This document shows positions 48,423 to 59,108 of a stretch of 64,000 nucleotides of DNA, piece by piece. The notes beneath the pieces are model-generated. The model saw only the letters and a list, made by a program, of their open reading frames with translations, was not told the origin of the DNA and did no database searches. The DNA comes from Lyophyllum atratum. Taxonomy: Eukaryota; Basidiomycota; Agaricomycetes; Agaricales; Lyophyllaceae. The stretch is from positions 1,984,001-2,048,000 of the forward strand of contig JACGCN010000007.1 in NCBI GenBank assembly GCA_014905825.1. The letters run 5' to 3'. The position numbers and the translations under genes were made by a program. Each line of letters begins with the position of its first letter. The stretch's first letter is position 1.

Positions 48423-49900
48423 TCACCGCTCAACCCATATCTCCAGCACGTCTAGAACGAACGCCATCCTGTCACACACGCACGCACCCCCACACCTCTC
48501 GCAGCCCGCTAGATAGTCGCCGAACACCTCGCGGAGCGTGTCCAGGACATCTCCGACCGTCACTACACCTTCCCTGGCGGCAACGCTGATACACTGCCCC
48601 GACGAACGAGCAACGAGCGTAAGGTGCCCAACTGCTGGCATCGTCGCGGGCGCACGGCGTTCCTGGCGGAGTGCTGCCCGGTCCATATTCGATGCGGACG
48701 AAGAGTGACCGCCAAGTCGAAGGGCGGCGTGCAGCTGTATAATGTTGAGGATCGGTTTAGGAGGGAGGTCATTGTGTGTATATGATGGGCGGTTGGGCCT
48801 GGTTGCGACTTCCTCGGGTACGGATACCCGTCGACCTTCTGGACGCGGGATAGGCCTAGGAACGTCCCGGGCGGAGGCGCGTTGAACCCTCGCCGTCGAC
48901 CGCACCATCGTCTTTCCCCTCAACGCATTACGGGGACGCCCTTCCTCCCTCACGGACGCAGACCATTCGACGACCCTCTGTTGGGCGCTAATAAACGCTT
49001 CCGTAGGGTTAGGGTTCCGCATCTGTGCCTCGACCCCGTCCGTCGCAGGCGACGACGACACCAACCCGACCACCGCGTCTTCCTCGACAATCCACGTCAC
49101 GAATCCATCATGGATGACGGTCACCTCCACTGGGGGGAGTGGAATCGCCTTATACAGCGGCCGCGTGTGCGGGGGCGGGGTCGGCTCCGCAGGGCTCCCC
49201 GATTCTGGGATTCGTTGCCTGGGCCGATCGGGTAGGCAGGGAGGCAGGGATATGGTCCTGGGATGGGATGGGTACATTTGGGAGGCGGGGGGCAGGGAGC
49301 CGTGGGGTTGGGAGGGCGCGGGGTGTCTTTGGGTGGCGAGGAGGTGTACATCCCCTGGTGCCTCCAATCCGCGTCCAGTCGCGGAATTTCTTCTGTCTCC
49401 CGCGTTCATAGGTCCAGCGCCGCCTCCGGCTGTCGCGTTTAGCGGATTACGGGGCTCGTTGCGCGGGTAGAGCCCGGACAAGCTCGTGTGGTTCAAACTG
49501 TATGGGGGTGCGATGGGCAGCGAAGGGTGGGCGGATACCATAGCGGGGGTGTGTAGGAAGGCTGCTGCGCGAGTGTTAGGCTCCAGGTGCTCTCGGGGAC
49601 CAAGGACGAATGGTACATACCCGTGTGGTTCAGGTCGTACCGGGGTGCGATGCGCGGGCCAGGCGGCGCAGGGTGGACGGATACCATCGCGGGAGGATGT
49701 AGGAAGGCTGCGTGCGCGAGGATTAGGGCCCAGGTGCTCGCGGTCACCCAGGAGGAGGGGTACATACCTGTGTGGTTCAGGCCCGTGCGCGTGCCATTGA
49801 GCGGCCTAGAAGCGGGATTCGGCGTCAGGAGTGGTGGGGCCATCGTAGGGGGGTGTTGGTTGTACCTTGGGGAGGTGGTCGAAGGGCTGGAGAAGTGCAT
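48423..49900 (-). CDS. array gene A, copy 4: DUF6699-like protein, 452 aa
   Basis: Exons 49900-49768, 49707-49621 and 49561-48423. The start codon context is slightly changed (MHFSSPSTTSPR). Exon 3 begins AFLHTPAMVSAHPSLP. The acidic middle and the domain are conserved; differences include VIHDGFVTWIVEEDAVV and VAAREGVVTVGDVLDTLREV, end LEIWVER. Intact frame with the same splice signals as the other copies. Confidence 0.65.
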
Positions 49901-50307
49901 TGGGTTTATGTCCTGAGGGATGAGGAGGAGCAGATAGACTTGGGCTTGCACAAATAGATGTACACGGACGCTTTTAGATTGGTGATCATATGGGGATGGG
50001 TCATGGGGAGGGGCTGTGTGGCAGATGGTCCTTGTGGGTCTTTGCTTTACTTCGGGGACGTTAGGCAACAAAGTCGATCTATCAGGAACTTGAAGGGCTC
50101 GACTGCTTGCGACGCTTTCCGTCATCGTGGAAGTGTTTCCTTGAATACCTCTGTCACACCAATCGACATACCCCATTCCTGGCATGGTAGTCGTCGACCT
50201 CGCGAATGCCAACCGCTCTTTACGGAGGAAGCAAAACTATCTTCATGGGAGCTCGACCGTCACTCGATGAGTGCAATATCGCTTCTCGCAGTTCGGACAC
50301 CCGTAGT

Positions 50308-51166
50308 CTAGAACCGACATCCGACTGAGGACTGTCCTTCTCCCAAATTAACCCCTGACGATAAATATTCCACAATGTGACGAATGCTTCTCTCTGAGTC
50401 AGTTACAACATATGATCTTTTACAAGATGTCAGCGGAGGATCCTGCGTAGGACGGCGGGGAAGAGAGCCTGGTGTGCTGGAGGGCTTCATAAAGCCGCAC
50501 TGGGTTGAGGAGTGGTCTGGGAGGGAAACTGTCTTCAACTGGACATGGGGTGTTGGGGCGGGAGCGGTAGGAGTGAAGATGAGAAGATGTGGATGGAGAT
50601 CTGTCGCGCGGAGATATGTTCCCTGACGTTTGTTGAAACGATGTTGTGGGCGGGACCAGTACTTTGATGTTCAGCGCTTTCTGAGGACCTCTGCTTTTCC
50701 TACGTATGAACTTGTCGCGCGTCTTCACCCAGGCGCTTATGTCGGTCAACCGGCATCGCATTGGATAGAGAATATTCACCATAGGGCGTCGGTTGATGTG
50801 GCGTTCAATGACAGGGGCCTTGTTGCTATTAGTATTGGGAGTCCCGAGTCTCAAACGTTCGATGCTGGATCTGCGTGCACGCAAGCTCATGGTATTTAAT
50901 ATAGTATTCAGCTTCGTATAAGAGGAACGGGGAGAGGTAGAATCGTGGTTCAGATGATGTGCAGCCGCAACGACGTGGCTCAGGCGCGGAGGGAGTTGAC
51001 GTCGACTGTGGGGATGCTCGAGAAGGCCCCGACTGGTGAAGATTGGGGAGGACTTGGGCTGTGGCGCCGATGGCGAGCGCGCTAAGTTGCTGTGGTTCAG
51101 GTCCGTGCGCATTGATAGACGCCACTTGCTTGAGGAAGGAGAGGTTGGGAGCGGTGATGGGGCCAT
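50308..51166 (-). CDS. array gene B, copy 4 (type II), 248-codon frame
   Basis: Start 51166 (MAPSPLPTSPSSSKW). A single frame is open to 50420: RTDLNHSN, LRARRSSIERLRLGTPNTNS, then the type II junction (ERHINRRPMVNILYPM) and on through LTDISAWVKTRDKF and RPLLNPVRLYEALQHTRLSS, which matches A's PILNIIQLHAALRL. The acidic block is deleted as in copy 2, but here the deletion is in frame. A last segment down to 50308 may be added by splicing. Confidence 0.45.
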
Positions 51167-51408
51167 TTCGAAGAGACTGGAACCAGTTGAAAAGGCGAAA
51201 GGTGCCGAGGGGGCGCAGCGTAGTGAAACGTCGCGGGTGGATGGAAGAGCAAAGTGAGTTTTCTATAAAGAGACTGAAGACAAGGTGTACGACCGTATGC
51301 GTGTATTTGTCCCGAGAATTTCGGCCAGCCTGTCTCCCCACACTAAACTACCTCACCCCATACCACCCCTCGCATCCCCGCTTTCACCCCACCGCATCAT
51401 AGCGAAAA

Positions 51409-52433
51409 CCATGACCTAGCAGCCACTACCTCCGCAAGCAAACGGACCCTAGAGATCTAGCAACAGGGGAAGGAGCCCAGGAGACGACTCAGGCGCAGGT
51501 TAGTCGAGTCCGCCACAGTTCTGTAGCCCAGCCTCATCGTTGACCATGGTGACAGCGTAGCTGCAGAGCACTAGCCTTTCCGCGCGGACCATCGTTCCCA
51601 CCCACACATCCACAACTTAGACGGACAGTGGGCGTCGCCATCCACTACAACCCCCGCCACTGTTTCGCGCCACATTCACCGACAAGTCGCAGGATACGTG
51701 ACATTGTCCGCCTCAATGGGATTATCGGTCGAACATACATCGGAAGGCATCAAAGGGTCGTCGCAGCCAAGGAGAGCGGTTAGAATGGCTCAGATGTCGT
51801 GGGCGACGTCGTCGTGGATCATGAACTCAGTAGCACCGCCACCGCGCACAAGGTCGCTGTACGCGTCCATCCCACTCCCGCCTGACGATGAAAATCGTGG
51901 ATTGGAGGTCTATTCAGCGCAGCGAAGAGCGGTGAGGTCGAGAGGCTTGCTGAATCGTCGTCGTCATTGTCGTCCGCGACGGCACCACCACCACCGCCTA
52001 ACCCTAACCCAAGCCAATTTTCCTTCACAACGGAACGAGCCTCAACCCACGATCCACGACCGATCCAACTCCAAAACTCCCTCCAACACGCCCGCCCTCC
52101 CGCCTGCCGTCTTGCCTATCGCCGCCTCGCAAGCTGGACCAAAGCTCGCCCTTCCCACCAAAGCCGACGAATTGGGCCCAGGACCGCGAAGCGCTCGCAA
52201 ATATTCATAGCGTAGGCTCTCTGAGGTTCGTGATCGACTCAGCGTGCCGGAGTGTTGTGGATGCGCTTAACGCAGCGCTCAGGAATGCCGATAAAGTGTG
52301 TCGAGCTCCCTGTGGATTGGGGCGAAAGCGCACGCCAGTCTGTGTTGGCGAACGCGTACCCGTGATGCTGAATTCATTCAAGGGCGCGCAAGAGTATAGA
52401 ATCCGGGAAGGGTCAAGGCCTTTGGTCATATAA
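51409..52433 (+). pseudogene. array gene C, copy 4, nonsense at codon 3 and lost segment
   Basis: The start region aligned with the other copies reads ATG ACC TAG at 51409. The middle (SMGLSVEHTSEGIKGSS, then RSLYASIPLPPDDENRG) is well preserved and shows best the relation to gene A's RPLYKAIPLPPVE. The domain has lost the stretch before VDALNAALRNADKV. It ends EGSRPLVI at 52433. Confidence 0.4.
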
Positions 52434-53235
52434 TAACACAGCGTCCGCGAAGCCCAAACGACAGCGCCAATTTCCATAAGTGGCCGGGTTCCTGTTGAAG
52501 TGAAATAAATGGCTATCACATAGGATATAGGCGTAGAAGACAAAAATGCATTGCGGAACAGGCCTACACTGCGCTAAGCAGGGGTACCGGTTTAGCCATC
52601 GAGGAGACAAGAGATAGTGAACAAGCGCTCAACGGACTGGCTTTCGACAAATCTAGACAAGGTACAACCCAATCCCACGGTCAAGACAATAGCCAGTTCA
52701 AACTCAGTCAGGTTCGAACTCCAGCATGGTCTGTGCGCACAATCAAACACTGCTCGTTCGATTCTGATGGCATCATGTTGATTGATGCGGCCCCCCACTA
52801 CTTACCAGGCTCGCTCAGGCGACTTGCTTTTTCCCTCTCTCCAGTCCTTACGCCCTGCAATGGCCTAGGTAGCGCGGGGGGATCCTTTCTCAGTGCCGAC
52901 TTCTTACCTCGGAGCAATTCCTGTGGCCTTAGTTCTTGTTTTTCTGTCGTCAGTCTGTAGAGGGATGTTGAAACTCGAGAGACGGTCAAGGTCTCGGCAC
53001 AGTTGAAACCTAAGCCGGACTTCCGTTCTCACAAAGGTATGTCGTTGGTATCTAACCGCTGGTAATATTCAATCCAACCTATCTTACAGGTACTCCTAAC
53101 GCTAAATAATCGGGGACATGAGACCAAGCGCGATAAATAGCCGGGAACATGAAACCACGTCCGAAAACAAAGAGCATAACGAAAACAACGAAAACGGGGA
53201 ACATAGCAGGTACAGCATCGCCTCAACCCACACTC

Positions 53236-54707
53236 TCATCGCTCACCCCATATCTCCAGCGCCTCTACAACGCACGCCATCCTGTCACACACGCACGCAC
53301 CCCTGCATCTCTCGCAACCCGCTAAATAGTCGCGGAACACCTCGCGGAGCGTGTCCACGACATCTCCAACCGTCACTATGCCTTGGCTGGCGGAAACGCT
53401 GATACACTGCCCCGACGAACGAGCAACGAGCGTGAGATGCCTGACCGCTGGCGTCGTCGCGGGCGCACGGCGTTCCTGGAGGAGTGCTGCGCGGTCCCTA
53501 TTCGCTGCGGACGAGCCAAGTCGAAGGGCGGCGTGCAGCTGTACGATGTTGAGGATTGGTTTAGGAGAGAGGTAGCTGTTGGTATAGGATGGGCGGTTGG
53601 GCCTAGCTGCGACTTTTTCGGGTGCGGGTCCCCGTCGACCTTCTGGACGCGGGATAGGCCTAGGAACGGAGTCGCGGGCGGAGGCGCGTTGGACCCTCGC
53701 CGTCGACCGCGCCATCGTCTCACCCCTCAACACATCGCGGGGACGTCCTTCCTCCCTCACCGACGCAGACCAGTCGAGGACCCTCCGTTGGGCGCTAATG
53801 AACGCCGCCGTAGGGTTAGGGTTCTGCATCCGTGCCTCGACCCCATCCAACGCAGGCGACGACGACACCAACCCGACCACCGCGTCTTCCTCGATAATCC
53901 ACGTCACGAATCCATCGTAGGCGAAGGTCTCCTCAACTGGTGGGAGCGGAATCGCTTTATACAGCGGCCGCGTGTGCGGGGGCGGGGTCGGTTCCGCAGG
54001 GCTCCCCGATTCCGGGGTTCGTTGCCTGGGCCGATCGGGGAGGCAGGGAGGTAGGGGTATGGTCCTGGGATGGGATGCGTACATTTGGGAGGCAGGGCGC
54101 AGGGAGCCGTGGGGTTGGGAGGGCGCGGGGTGTCTTTGGGTGGCGAGGAGGTGTACATCCCCTGGTGCCTCCAATCCGTGTCCAGTCGCGGAATTTCTTC
54201 TGTCTCCCGCGTTCATAGGTCCAGCCCCACCTCTGGCTGTCGCGTTTAGCGGATTACGGGACTCGTTGCGCGGGTAGAGCCCGGACGAGCTCGTGTGGTT
54301 GAATCTGTATGGGGGTGCGATGGGCGGCGAAGGGTGGACGGATACCATAGCGGGGGTGTGTAGGGAGGCTGGTGCGCGGGGATTAGGCTCCAGGTGCTCT
54401 CGGGGACCAAGGACGAGTGGTACATACCCGTGTGGTTCAGGTCATACCGGGGTTCGATGCGCGGGCCGGGCGGCGCAGGGTGGACGGATACCATAGCGGG
54501 GGTGCGTAGGAAGGCTGGGTGCGCGAGGATTAGGCCCCAGGTGCTCGCGGTCACCCAGGAGGAGGGGTACATACCTGTGTGGTTCAGGCCCGTGCGCGCT
54601 CCATTGAGCGGCCTAGAAGCGGGATTCGGCGTCAGGAGTGGTGGGGCCATCGTAGGGGGGTGTTGGTTGTACCTTGGGGAGGTGGTCGAAGCGCTGGAGA
54701 AGTGCAT
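53236..54707 (-). CDS. array gene A, copy 5: DUF6699-like protein, 450 aa
   Basis: Exons 54707-54575, 54514-54428 and 54368-53236. An in-frame three-codon loss before SSAANRDRAALLQ shortens the domain's entry segment without a frameshift. C-terminus reads VSASQGIVTVGDVVDTLREV and ends LEIWGER. That the indels separating copies 1 to 5 are multiples of three in coding DNA is notable, because neighbouring genes B and C in the same units carry frame-breaking changes. Confidence 0.65.
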
Positions 54708-55392
54708 TGGGTTTATTTCTTGAGGGAGGAGGAGGAACAGATAGACTTGGGCTTGCACAAATAGATGTACACGGACGCTTTTAGATTGGGGGATATATGG
54801 GGATGGGAAGGGGCTGTACATGTGGATCAGATACGGATTGTAGGTCTTTGTGGGTCTTTGATTTATTTCGGGGACGTTAGGCAACAACTCGATCTACATG
54901 TCATAGGGCTCAACTTCTTGCGATGTTGTCGGTGATCTCACAGTTTTTCCTTGAATATCTCTGTCAGAGGACTTGTGCTTTGAGCGGCCGATGTAAGCGT
55001 GTTCTTTGGGACGTTGACCATATACTGACATAGTGAAGTAGCGAGCCAATAAGCATGAAAACGCAAGCAGAAACTTAATGAATAAATGGCCGTCAATGGT
55101 TGTCTAAGTAAGTACGGTTCATCATTCTTTGCGAATCGAATGAAAGGCACTAACACATACACCATAAATTAATCAGCCCCAATTCCTCGCTTTCAAACCA
55201 CCTTCACGAGCTCTAAGGAACGTGGCACTATCTACCTCCGGATGCCCACAGTGCTCTCACACCAATCGAGATACCCCAATCCTGGCGTCGAAGTCGTCGA
55301 CCTCGCAACACTGAGCGCCCGTTATAGAAGAAGAAAAATAGGTATGATTGAGGTGTGTGCTTGATGAGTATGCCCCGACGGCATAACACTAT
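54708..55392. other. array sequence fading into foreign sequence, no gene
   Basis: Homology to the other units continues to about 54960 (TTAGGCAACAACTCGATCTA and onward) and then stops, although a short block near 55262-55312 (ATACCCCAATCCTGGCG-like) again matches 39780 and 50170. Nothing coding is supported. Confidence 0.4.
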
Positions 55393-55985
55393 CTAACTCG
55401 TACGTTCCCCAGACTCAATTCTTCGCCGACCCTCCTCGGCTCTCATCACCTACACAAACACATCCGGGTGGTCGACTTCAGCCCCATCCACCTCCGCAGT
55501 AAGAGATCTGGGACCTACCTCGATTTTGGCGTCCAACGCGTCTACCGCCCGAAGACATTCAACAAGGCTGAAAGAATGTCCCATGCAGAACGCGCAAAGC
55601 TCTTTCCAGGGCGAGCTCAGGGCGCGGAAGGTTTTACCACGCAGCTTATACGAGCGGAGTTGTATGCTATACTGGAGGGTGAGTGAACGATGACATGGTA
55701 TCAAGTGGCTCCTGACTTCTTTAGTTCAGCTTCGACGATCAACATCTCCTCTGTGTGGTAATCCTTTCCAGCGCGGTGGACCTTCTCCTCCAGACGGCAG
55801 AGAGCGCTATCAAGGTGCGCCGTGATCGACTTAGGCCTACAGATGCTAACGACGGTGAAGGCGAGGAGGAAAGCAGAGATGCATATTGTGCCATTTTGGA
55901 CGAGATGAGGGGGCATTAGGGAGATGAGCGCGGGCCAGAGAACGGAGAAGGCGATGGAGACGGATGGGTTATCATTTTGAAGCAT
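55393..55985 (-). CDS. small membrane-associated hypothetical protein, 157 aa, inserted in array unit 5
   Basis: Start ATG at 55985; exons 55985-55717, 55666-55519 and 55449-55393 join in frame. The N-terminal part has a hydrophobic stretch of membrane-segment length (ICISAFLLAFTVVSIC, about residues 32-47) preceded by a second hydrophobic run (IAFSVLWPALISLM), then a helical cytosolic part: LDSALCRLEEKVHRAGKDYH, EELK-type charges, LRSYKLRGKTFRALSSPWKE and VDALDAKIEV, ending EEGRRRIESGERTS. I recognise the style of a lineage-specific basidiomycete family but no function. Other array units have no counterpart at this place, so the gene came with an insertion. Confidence 0.55.
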
Positions 55986-56599
55986 TGGACCTTGGTGAAG
56001 AGGGTGCTATGTAGCGGAGGGGGTGCATGCCTCAGCTCTTGTTATATAGGAAGTAGCACCAAGCAAATGTCGGAGTTTTGATCATAGAAAGCCAAAATAA
56101 GGGTGCTCAATTCTGAATTCATTGCGCGAGTTCAGTTCACTGATCGGAGAATACTAGCAGGGATGCCCGAAAACTCCCTCAAAGTTCATCGGCAGTGTTC
56201 GTAATGTCACTGATTTTTGCTCCGCGGGTGAACTGAAGTGAACTGAACTAAGAATCGAGCGCTGAGCGCTGAGCACCTAATCAGATTGCAAAGAAGCTGC
56301 ATAGCCACTGGACGCACAACGTTGCGACCCTGAGACCTTGTTAATCTACACCCATGTGACTTCGGTCTGGTCCTCCTCCGCACCTCCTTCCCTCTTGCTC
56401 GCTGTCGCCCTCCAGTTCTCTTTCGGTCGCACTCTAGTCAGTCATCCCTTGCGAAACAGTTCCTTGCTTCTTTCATGGCTACACCTCCCCGATCCGTCTG
56501 AGGTGGACGGTTCGAAACCATTTGACCGAGGTCTATAAGGCGTCGGTCATCCAATTTGATCTCCCAATCCCTTTTCGCAGATCTCTTGCATGGACTCTC
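55986..56599. other. no supported gene
   Basis: Contains a near-repeat of GTTCAGTTCACTGATCG / GAACTGAAGTGAACTGAAC type (about 56131 and 56229) and the tandem GAGCGCTGAGCGCTGAGC. Nothing coding is convincing. Confidence 0.4.
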
Positions 56600-57337
56600 T
56601 CTAGACTCTCGATCACATCTGTTTTTCCCACATACGTCACCCAGGCGCTTGCGCGGGTTGAAGCCGACATTGCACTGAATAGGGAATGTTCACCATGGGG
56701 TGTCAGTAGCGCCCTCTCATCCGCTGGCTCGTCATCCGCATCCTAGCGAAGATACCGATATCATCACCTTCGTCGACAGTGTGACACATGGAGTATACGT
56801 GCATAGGGGCAACGCTAGTCGCTCAAATACCGGGGTTCTCACTAACTCAATCTCTTCATCATCCCGCCGCTCCTGCCATGCTCCCTGTGAGCTCGCGGCC
56901 CCGAAGGAGTGAGGTCTGGGCAACGAACATGTCAGGCTGGTGATGTGGGCTGAGAGGCTTATGGGCGGCATCGGAATGTGGCGTTCAACGACGACCGTGT
57001 TGCTGTTGGGAGTCCCGAGTCTCATACGTTCGATGTTGGATCTTCGTGCGCTCAAGTTCGTGGTTTTCTATATAGAATTCAGCCTCGTGTAAGAGGATGG
57101 GGTAGATGTAGAATTGTGGTTCAGATACTGTGCGGCCGCAACGACGTGGCTCAGGCGCGGAGGGAGTCGATGTCGACTTCGGGGATGCTCCAGGAATCCC
57201 CGACTGGTGAATATCGGGGAGGGCCTGGGCTGTGGCGCCGATGGCGAGCGCGCTAAGTTGCTGTGGTTGAGGTCCGTGCGCACTGATGAATGCGACTTGG
57301 TCGAAGAAGGAGAGGTTGGGAGCAGTGATGGGGCCAT
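56600..57337 (-). pseudogene. array gene B, copy 5, diverged and truncated
   Basis: Start 57337 (MAPSLLPTSPSSTK, VRTDLNHSN). The frame meets a TAG within the LNSI segment near 57068. Type I sequence resumes beyond (ERMRLGTPNSNT, VERHIPMPP, a fragment of the acidic block) to about 56600, after which the sequence no longer matches the other units: the C-terminal half is missing and replaced by foreign sequence. It is probably dead. Confidence 0.45.
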
Positions 57338-57641
57338 CTCGAAAAGATCGGAACCAGTTGAAAAAACGAAGGTGTCGTTGGGGGCACAGTGTAATGAAGG
57401 TGGGCGGGTAGGTGGAAGTGCAGACTGAGTGATCTACTTATAAGGAGCCGAATCGAGCCAGGGAAGTCACCAGAAGATCTCATGACAAGCCCGTATATCC
57501 CGCATTGATAGAAGGTGCATAACGGTATGCGCGTATTTGTCCCGAGGATTTCGGCCACCATGTCCCCCCATACTCAATCACCTCACCTCATATCCACCCT
57601 CGCATCCTCACTTCCACCGCACCACATCACACCGATATACG

Positions 57642-58626
57642 ATGATCCAGCAGACACTACCTCCTCAAGCAAACGGCCCCTGGAGATCCAGCAACTGAGG
57701 AAGGAGGCCAGGAGACGAGCAGATGAGTCGAGTTCGCCACAGTTCCGTAGCCCCTCCTCATCGTCGATCGTGGTGACAGAGTGTTCACCGAGCACCAGCC
57801 CTTCCGCACGGACCATCGTTCGCACATACACGCTCACAGCGTTCGCGAGACAGTGGGCAACACCGTCCACCACAACCCCACCACTGCGCACCACGTCCAC
57901 CATAAGTCACAGGATACGTGGCATCGTCCGCCTCAGTGGAATTGTCGGTCGAACATACATCGCAAGGCCACAAAGGGTCGTCGCCACCAGAAAGAGTGGC
58001 TAGGACGGCTCGGAGGTCGTGGGTGTCGTCGTCGTGGAATATGGACTCAGTCGCACTCGCCACCGCACAGAAGGTCGCTGAACGCGTCCATCCCAGTCCC
58101 GGCTGTCGATGAAAATCATGAATTTGGGGTCTATTCGGCGCAGAGAACAGTGTTGAGGTCGAGACGCCTGCTGGAGATGCCGTTGTCCCGTCGGGTGCAC
58201 CGCAACCACCACCTGACCCTAACCCAAGACGACTCTCCTGCACAACCAAAACCCCTGGACCCACGATCCACGACTCCCGGTCCAATTCCACAACCCTCTC
58301 CAAAACGCCGCCCGCCCGCCTGCCGTCTTGCCTATCGCCTCCTCGCATGCTGAGTCAAGCTCGGTGATTCCACGAAAGCCGACGAATTGGGCCCAGGACC
58401 GCGAGGCGCCTGCGACCACCCCTAGGGTATGCTATCTGACGTTCAGTCAACGGGCTGGAGCATCTGTATTTTGGTCCACATCGCCCACCACGCCGCATGC
58501 TGTGACGGTCGGAGATGTTGGGGATGCGCTGAACGCAGCGCTCATGAACCGATGAAGTGTGTCGATCTCGCTGTGGATTGGGGCGAAAGCGTACGCCAGT
58601 GTGTGTTGGCAAACGAGCATCCATGA
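57642..58626 (+). pseudogene. array gene C, copy 5, frames disrupted
   Basis: Start 57642 (MIQQTLPPQANGPWRSSN) followed at once by TGA. The domain is well readable (APATTPRVCYLTFSQRAGAS, AVTVGDVGDALNAALM) and makes the relation to A's APATTPAVRHLTL clearest, but a two-base loss near 58547 shifts the frame directly after it. Confidence 0.4.
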
Positions 58627-58680
58627 TGCTACCTTCACTTCAGTTATAGTGGGGGACGTCTAAGGGCGCGGAAGAGGGGC

Positions 58681-59106
58681 TACATCCATGACAGTTTGTC
58701 ATTGTGCAGCGCTGGAACGGGGCTGAGCGTCATGGATCTGCATTTTGGTGAGTCCCTGGCCTTAGAAGGCGCTGAATAGGTTGATTGAACTTTCGCCAGG
58801 AGATGATGATGTTGAAGTCTAAAAAGAATGATCGTCAGTAAAGAGCGCTACAACACTTGATGTCCAGGAGTTCTTAAAGAATAAAAGACATGCCTTCAGC
58901 CGGCCCGCCTCAGTGGGCATTGTTTTATCGTCGGTAGGTGGTGTTGTGACCATCACGAGTCAAAGGGTGGTCGTAACGGATGAGCTCCCAACTAGTTGAG
59001 AATTCCAGTCCGGCCTCGTAGCTTCAGCAATAGAGCTTATAGACAAGTCGAGTTATGCTCTTCCGTACCAACACTGAGAAGGGGCTGCAAGAGATGTTGG
59101 GAACAA
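58681..59106. other. no supported gene
   Basis: Right flank of the array up to the TA-flanked element. No open frame of note and no repeat recognised. Confidence 0.4.
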
Positions 59107-59108
59107 TA

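Larger units (their letters stand above)
32243..58680. repeat. tandem array of five ~5.1-kb units in a dimeric (~10.2-kb) higher-order pattern
   Basis: The stop codons of gene A fall at 32923, 38031, 43169, 48423 and 53236, i.e. spacings of 5108, 5138, 5254 and 4813. Each unit holds gene A (minus), gene B (minus), gene C (plus, divergent from B) and a C-to-A spacer. Units 1 and 3 are alike and units 2 and 4 are alike at several sites: the sequence beyond the A start (GTCGATGTGAAGCGCTTCGG in 1 and 3; GTCGATCTATCAGGAACTTG in 2 and 4), a ~280-base deletion in B of 2 and 4, and two versions of the spacer upstream of A. Unit 5 resembles the even type but is more diverged. The left edge begins inside a C-A spacer (about 32243); the right edge ends after the fifth C (about 58680). 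Confidence 0.9.

Noticed and set aside
32243..58680. Array as rDNA, centromeric satellite or LTR retroelement cluster
   Set aside because: No rRNA sequence, no reverse transcriptase or integrase motifs, no LTRs; the units carry spliced protein genes.
32243..58680. CRISPR-like array
   Set aside because: Repeats are kilobases long and contiguous; there are no short repeats with unique spacers, and the organism is eukaryotic.
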